From contig JACQDI010000161.1 in the NCBI GenBank assembly GCA_016201195.1, positions 1 through 9,734 of the forward strand: a stretch of DNA of 9,734 nt, given 5' to 3'. Origin of the DNA: Acidobacteriota bacterium (GTDB lineage: Bacteria; Acidobacteriota; Terriglobia; Bryobacterales; JACQDG01). The notes under the pieces were generated by a model. That model ran no database searches and had not been told where the DNA came from. It was given only the letters and a program-made list of their open reading frames with translations. Positions 7,296 through 9,734 of this stretch are shown here, one piece after another. Made by a program: the position numbers and the translations under genes. Position 1 is the stretch's first letter, and every line of letters begins with the position of its first letter.

Positions 7296-7328
7296 TTGGT
7301 GATTTGTTGATTTGGTGATTTGGGTGAT
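7296..7328. repeat. Short tandem octamer repeat, TTGGTGAT
   Basis: Four adjoining units follow the FRG gene stop: TTGGTGAT (7296-7303), TTGTTGAT (7304-7311), TTGGTGAT (7312-7319) and TTGGGTGAT (7320-7328). The second has one substitution and the fourth one extra G. The stretch is AT-rich against GC-rich neighbours and lies between convergent genes. It has no obvious hairpin. It looks like a small, degenerate simple-sequence repeat. Confidence 0.8.
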
Positions 7329-7355
7329 TGAAACCCTCCCGGCGTGAAATGAATG

Positions 7356-7786
7356 CTACACAGATCGGCCGCGCAGGCCGAAGTGCGGGGCGGCAGCTAG
7401 CAGGTGGCGGTCGTTGGTCCAAATTTCGGAGAAGCCGGCGTCGCGGGCGGTGACCAAGTGTACGGCGTCACCAGCGCGAAGGAAAACGTCCGGGGCAGTT
7501 GTTGTATCGCCCGCTCGACTCGGTGGAGCAACGCCTCGGAGACGGGTGAGAGCAGCCAGACGCCGTTTCCCACGTCCTGCTGAAAGCCTGCCTGGAGCTT
7601 GAGCGCCTGTTCTCTGGTCAGGGACTTCTCGCGGGTATGACGGTGAAGGATGCAGGCCACCTCGGCCACGCACCAGGCCGAGGAGTGCAGCTCGCTCTCG
7701 GCCCGGACCAACTCACGGACTTTCCTCGAGTCGGGTTCGGTCACGTAGCATTTGGCCACGTAAGCCGAGTCGAGATAGAGACTCAC
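7356..7786 (-). pseudogene. vapC: PIN-domain toxin of VapC type, frameshifted
   Basis: Translation from the GTG at 7786 gives a VapC-like PIN ribonuclease N-terminus (SLYLDSAYVAK, catalytic Asp6; AEVA with Glu42). At a run of four C on the coding strand (7492-7495) the frame is lost, and the open frame ends at 7397 with an unrelated tail (129 residues in all). One added C there gives L-P-P-D-V-F-L-R and restores a normal PIN C-terminus: RAGDAVHLVTARDAGF (Asp107), TNDRHLL (Asp126) and HFGLRG, ending at the TAG at 7356-7358. The repaired protein would have 143 residues, usual for VapC. As it stands, the third and fourth acidic residues needed for metal binding and RNA cleavage are missing, so the toxin should be inactive. 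The GTG start overlaps the antitoxin stop (GTGA), the usual coupling in such operons. A sequencing or assembly error in the short homopolymer is the main alternative. Confidence 0.85.
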
Positions 7787-8013
7787 GAGCGGTCTTCCTC
7801 GAGAAACTTCCCACTGTCTCCCTTTACTTTCGGAAAGCGGGCCAGCCAGTCATCCCGGTCCAGGAAGCCCTTGGGACGCGAGGAGCGGCGAACGGGGCCC
7901 AGCTCGGCCACCGGCACGCCGCGCTTCAGAATCACGATGGTGTGACCCTCCGTGGCCTGGCTTACAATGGAGCCGGTGCGCAGGTGCAACTCGCGGACGG
8001 TCGTCTTCTTCGT
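7783..8013 (-). pseudogene. Phd/YefM-type antitoxin, start codon apparently lost
   Basis: The 76-codon frame reads KKTTVRELHLRTGSIVSQ, then TEGHTIVILKRGVPVAELGP, the pattern of Phd/YefM antitoxin DNA-binding domains, then a toxin-neutralising tail with DRDDWLARFPK and a C-terminus LEEDRS. Its TGA overlaps the toxin GTG start. The expected first codon, just before KKTTVREL, is ACG (8011-8013) and not ATG; a single base change would restore it. No ATG, GTG or TTG lies in frame close upstream, and the nearest ATG (minus strand, 8030-8032) is in another frame. The first in-frame TTG is within REL and would remove part of the DNA-binding domain. No ribosome binding site is evident before the ACG. 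It may be unexpressed, or start at a non-standard codon. In function it would bind and silence the PIN toxin and repress the operon. Confidence 0.7.
7963..7968 (+). promoter_or_regulatory. Candidate -10 box for the pseudouridine synthase gene
   Basis: TACAAT (five of six to consensus) precedes the GTG start at 8024 by 55 bases, inside the antitoxin frame on the other strand. The -35 is poor: TGTGAC at 7941-7946, with a 16-base gap. It is offered because the gene needs a promoter and none is seen closer. Confidence 0.3.
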
Positions 8014-8023
8014 GTGACTCGTT

Positions 8024-8761
8024 GTGACACATCGGCCCCCACACGTCAGACGGCCTCTCAAGACCCTGGAGCGCGTGCTGTCGAAGGCGGGGGTGGGGTC
8101 GCGCACGGAGGCGCGGCGCATCATCCACGCCGGGCGGGTGAAGGTCAGCGGCCGCGTGGTGGAAAATCCGGACCACTGGGTGGACCTGGAGCGGGACCGG
8201 GTCCACCTGGACGGAAAGCCGCTGGCGGCCCAGAAGAAGACGTACCTGCTGTTGTACAAGCCAGCCGGGTACCTGACCACGCGCGCCGACCCCGAGGGAC
8301 GCCCCACGGTATACGACCTGCTGGAGGACTTGGGCCGTTGGATATTTCCAGTTGGCAGATTGGACCGGGAGACCAGCGGGCTGCTGATCCTGACCAACGA
8401 CACGCAGTTCGGGGAGAGGCTGACCAACCCGCGTCACGGTGTGACAAAGACCTACCTGGTCAAGACCGCGACGCGGCTCGAAGATGCGGAGCTGGAAAAG
8501 CTGCGGCGGGGTGTGGTTCTGGCGGACGGGCCGACCTTGCCGGCCGAAGTGCAGCGCGTGCGCGATTCGGTAAAGCACACCTGGCTTGAGATCACCATCC
8601 GCGAGGGGCGCAACCGGCAGGTGCGGCGAATGGTCGAAGCGGTCGGGAGCAAGGTGCTCAAGCTGGTTCGCACGCGGATCGGGAGCATCGGAATCGGTGA
8701 CCTTCCCATCGGACGATACCGCGAACTAAAGCTGGATGAGATTCGCAAGTTATTGAAATAA
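8024..8761 (+). CDS. RsuA/RluB-family pseudouridine synthase
   Basis: The product of 245 residues converts a uridine in ribosomal RNA to pseudouridine. An N-terminal S4 RNA-binding domain covers about residues 13-60 (KTLERVLSKAGVGSRTEARR, then IHAGRVKVSGRVV). The catalytic domain follows from about residue 75: YLLLYKPAGYLTT, then FPVGRLDRETSGLLILTND, whose Asp in GRLD is the catalytic residue, and the family signature EGRNRQVRRM near residues 195-204. The C-terminus (GDLPIGRYREL) is also typical. Whether it modifies 16S or 23S RNA cannot be told from sequence alone, so no gene symbol is given. An in-frame TGA at 8015 and the lack of ATG make GTG 8024 the only start that keeps the S4 domain; no clear ribosome binding site precedes it. 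It is divergent from the antitoxin frame with about 10 bases between. The stop is 19 bases before the groES operator. Confidence 0.9.
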   Translation: MTHRPPHVRRPLKTLERVLSKAGVGSRTEARRIIHAGRVKVSGRVVENPDHWVDLERDRVHLDGKPLAAQKKTYLLLYKPAGYLTTRADPEGRPTVYDLLEDLGRWIFPVGRLDRETSGLLILTNDTQFGERLTNPRHGVTKTYLVKTATRLEDAELEKLRRGVVLADGPTLPAEVQRVRDSVKHTWLEITIREGRNRQVRRMVEAVGSKVLKLVRTRIGSIGIGDLPIGRYRELKLDEIRKLLK

Positions 8762-8780
8762 AATAACTTAAAAAAAATTC

Positions 8781-8807
8781 TTGTCACTCTCGGGTGGAGT
8801 GTGCTAA
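8781..8807. promoter_or_regulatory. CIRCE-like HrcA operator
   Basis: Left arm TTGTCACTC (8781-8789), a spacer of exactly nine bases, and right arm GTGTGCTAA (8799-8807) match the CIRCE element (TTAGCACTC, nine bases, GAGTGCTAA) at seven and eight of nine positions. Placement just upstream of groES supports the call. The HrcA repressor would bind here and release on heat stress. No hrcA gene is in the window. Confidence 0.85.
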
Positions 8808-8811
8808 CAAT
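8781..8811 (+). promoter_or_regulatory. Candidate groES-groEL promoter overlapping the CIRCE element
   Basis: TTGTCA (8781-8786, five of six to the -35 consensus) is followed after 18 bases by TAACAAT (8805-8811), a weak -10. Both boxes touch the CIRCE arms, so a bound repressor would block RNA polymerase. The preceding 20 bases are A/T-rich (8755-8780) and could act as an UP element. Transcription would start near 8818, giving a leader of about 70 bases. That leader includes a six-base inverted pair GTTCCG (8817-8822) and CGGAAC (8849-8854), of doubtful meaning. Confidence 0.5.
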
Positions 8812-8885
8812 AGTGTGTTCCGGCCCCAAAACGGGACGGATTTCTGTTCGGAACCAAGTAGACAATCCTTTGGGAGGTGAGTCGC

Positions 8886-9176
8886 ATGAAAATACGTCCG
8901 CTCTATGACCGGATTGTGGTCCAACGGATCGAAGAGAAGGAGGCGGTGCGCGGCGGGATCATCATTCCCGATTCGGCCAAAGAAAAGCCGCAGGAGGGAA
9001 AGGTGCTCGCCGTGGGCAAGGGCAAGCTGCTGGAGGACGGCAAGGTGATGCCGCTCGACGTGCAGGTGGGCCAGCGCATCCTGTTCGGCAAGTACTCGGG
9101 CAACGACATCAAGCTGGATGGTGAAGAGTACCTGCTGATGCGCGAGGACGAGGTTTTGGGAATTCTGGAAGGATAA
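8886..9176 (+). CDS. groES: Co-chaperonin GroES (Hsp10)
   Basis: The 96-residue protein is full length for GroES, the heptameric lid of the GroEL folding chamber in the cytoplasm. It starts MKIRPLYDRIVVQRIEEKE; the mobile loop that contacts GroEL spans about residues 16-34 and contains the hydrophobic GGIIIPDSA. It continues with EGKVLAVGKGK, VGQRILFGKYSG and the C-terminal EDEVLGILEG, all typical. GGAGGTGA (8873-8880) lies 5 bases before the ATG at 8886, which fixes the start. A GTG at 8877 would add three residues but is part of that site. It is first in the operon, and groEL follows after 10 bases. Heat-shock control by HrcA is expected from the upstream CIRCE. Confidence 0.98.
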   Translation: MKIRPLYDRIVVQRIEEKEAVRGGIIIPDSAKEKPQEGKVLAVGKGKLLEDGKVMPLDVQVGQRILFGKYSGNDIKLDGEEYLLMREDEVLGILEG

Positions 9177-9186
9177 GGAGGCATAC

Positions 9187-9734
9187 ATGGCAAAACAGAT
9201 CGTATACGGTGAAGATTCAAGGCAAGCGATCCTGCGCGGGGTGAACCAGCTCGCCAACGTGGTGAAGGTGACGCTGGGACCGAAGGGTCGCAACGTGGTT
9301 CTGGAGAAGAAATTCGGCGGGCCCACCATCACCAAGGATGGCGTGACGGTGGCCAAGGAAGTAGAGCTGGAGGGAAAGCTGGAGAACATGGGGGCGCAGA
9401 TGGTGCGCGAGGTGGCGTCGAAGACCAGCGACGTGGCCGGCGACGGCACCACCACGGCGACCATCCTGGCGCAGGCCATCTACCGCGAGGGCGTGAAGAG
9501 CGTGGCCGCCGGGGCCAATCCGATGGCGCTGAAGCGCGGCATCGACAAGGCGGTGGATGCGGTGGTGGAAAAGATCAAGGACCTGTCCAAGCCGGTTACC
9601 GGCGCGATGATCGCCCAAGTGGCGAGCGTGTCGGCCAACAACGACCAGACCATCGGCAAGATTATCGCCGAGGCCATGGAGAAGGTCGGCAAGGACGGCG
9701 TCATCACGGTCGAGGAAGCGAAGACCATGGAGAC
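9187..9734 (+). CDS. groEL: Chaperonin GroEL (Hsp60), 5' part
   Basis: The first 182 codons of a gene of normally about 545 codons are present; the window ends inside it. GroEL forms the double-ring ATP-driven chamber that folds proteins with GroES. Visible signatures are MAKQIVYGEDSRQ at the start, VTLGPKGRNVVLEKKFG (nucleotide binding), TITKDGVTVAKE with the ATP-site Asp at about residue 51, and AGDGTTTATILAQA with the catalytic Asp86, followed by GANPMALKRGID. AGGAGG (9176-9181) overlaps the groES stop and lies 5 bases before the ATG, so the two genes are probably translated from one message. No premature stop or missing key residue is seen in the part available. Confidence 0.97.
   Translation, partial: MAKQIVYGEDSRQAILRGVNQLANVVKVTLGPKGRNVVLEKKFGGPTITKDGVTVAKEVELEGKLENMGAQMVREVASKTSDVAGDGTTTATILAQAIYREGVKSVAAGANPMALKRGIDKAVDAVVEKIKDLSKPVTGAMIAQVASVSANNDQTIGKIIAEAMEKVGKDGVITVEEAKTME

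Noticed and set aside
7290..7355. CRISPR-like array at the octamer repeat
   Set aside because: The units are eight bases long, adjoining and without spacers, so they are not CRISPR repeats.
6340..8015. Mobile element carrying the FRG gene and toxin-antitoxin pair
   Set aside because: No transposase, integrase, matching terminal repeats or target duplication could be found; the two repeat arrays are unlike each other.
7850..8578. Open frame on the - strand opposite the pseudouridine synthase
   Set aside because: It is antisense to conserved catalytic motifs and overlaps the antitoxin in the wrong frame.
8877..8885. GTG start for GroES, adding three residues
   Set aside because: The GTG is part of the Shine-Dalgarno sequence GGAGGTGA; the ATG at 8886 gives the standard GroES N-terminus.

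Overview
The window looks like a chromosomal segment of an acidobacterium close to Candidatus Solibacter / Bryobacteraceae. This rests on recognisable protein families, not on any search: a permease of the acidobacterial duplicated orphan permease (ADOP) type, a C-terminal domain of the Solibacter TIGR03437 type, BACON repeats on a secreted protein, a PQQ-type beta-propeller remnant of the kind common in that group, and high-GC coding sequence throughout.

Layout. At 134-739 (+) lies a short PQQ-like beta-propeller protein that appears to have lost its middle. Convergent to it is a full-length ADOP permease (750-3200, -). Upstream of that on the same strand is a small secreted protein of unknown function (3282-3815, -). 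It is divergent, across a 66-base gap, from a large secreted metalloprotease-like protein (3882-6359, +) with the order matrixin domain, poly-glycine linker, three BACON repeats, TIGR03437 domain and IPT-like domain. The stop codon of that gene sits inside an inverted pair of degenerate heptamer repeats (6340-6410). Next comes an FRG-domain protein (6441-7289, +) whose perfect TATAAT box lies only 9 bases before the ATG, so its message may be leaderless. A short octamer repeat follows it (7296-7328).

A type II toxin-antitoxin module (antitoxin 7783-8013, PIN toxin 7356-7786, both -) looks decayed. The toxin has a one-base frameshift in a C-run that removes two of its four catalytic acids, and the antitoxin has no usable start codon where ATG is expected (ACG instead). 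Divergent from it is an RsuA/RluB-type pseudouridine synthase (8024-8761, +). The window ends with the groES-groEL chaperonin operon, preceded by a CIRCE-like HrcA operator that overlaps its promoter; groEL runs off the end of the window.

The genes do not form one system. groES-groEL is an operon. The antitoxin and toxin were one, with a GTGA stop/start overlap. The small secreted protein and the metalloprotease share a divergent promoter region and may be functionally linked. I found no CRISPR array, insertion sequence, tRNA, rRNA or clear novel multi-gene system. The most informative points are the decayed toxin-antitoxin pair, the repeat elements on both sides of the FRG gene, and the domain architecture of the metalloprotease. 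No stretch over 300 bases lacks a gene.
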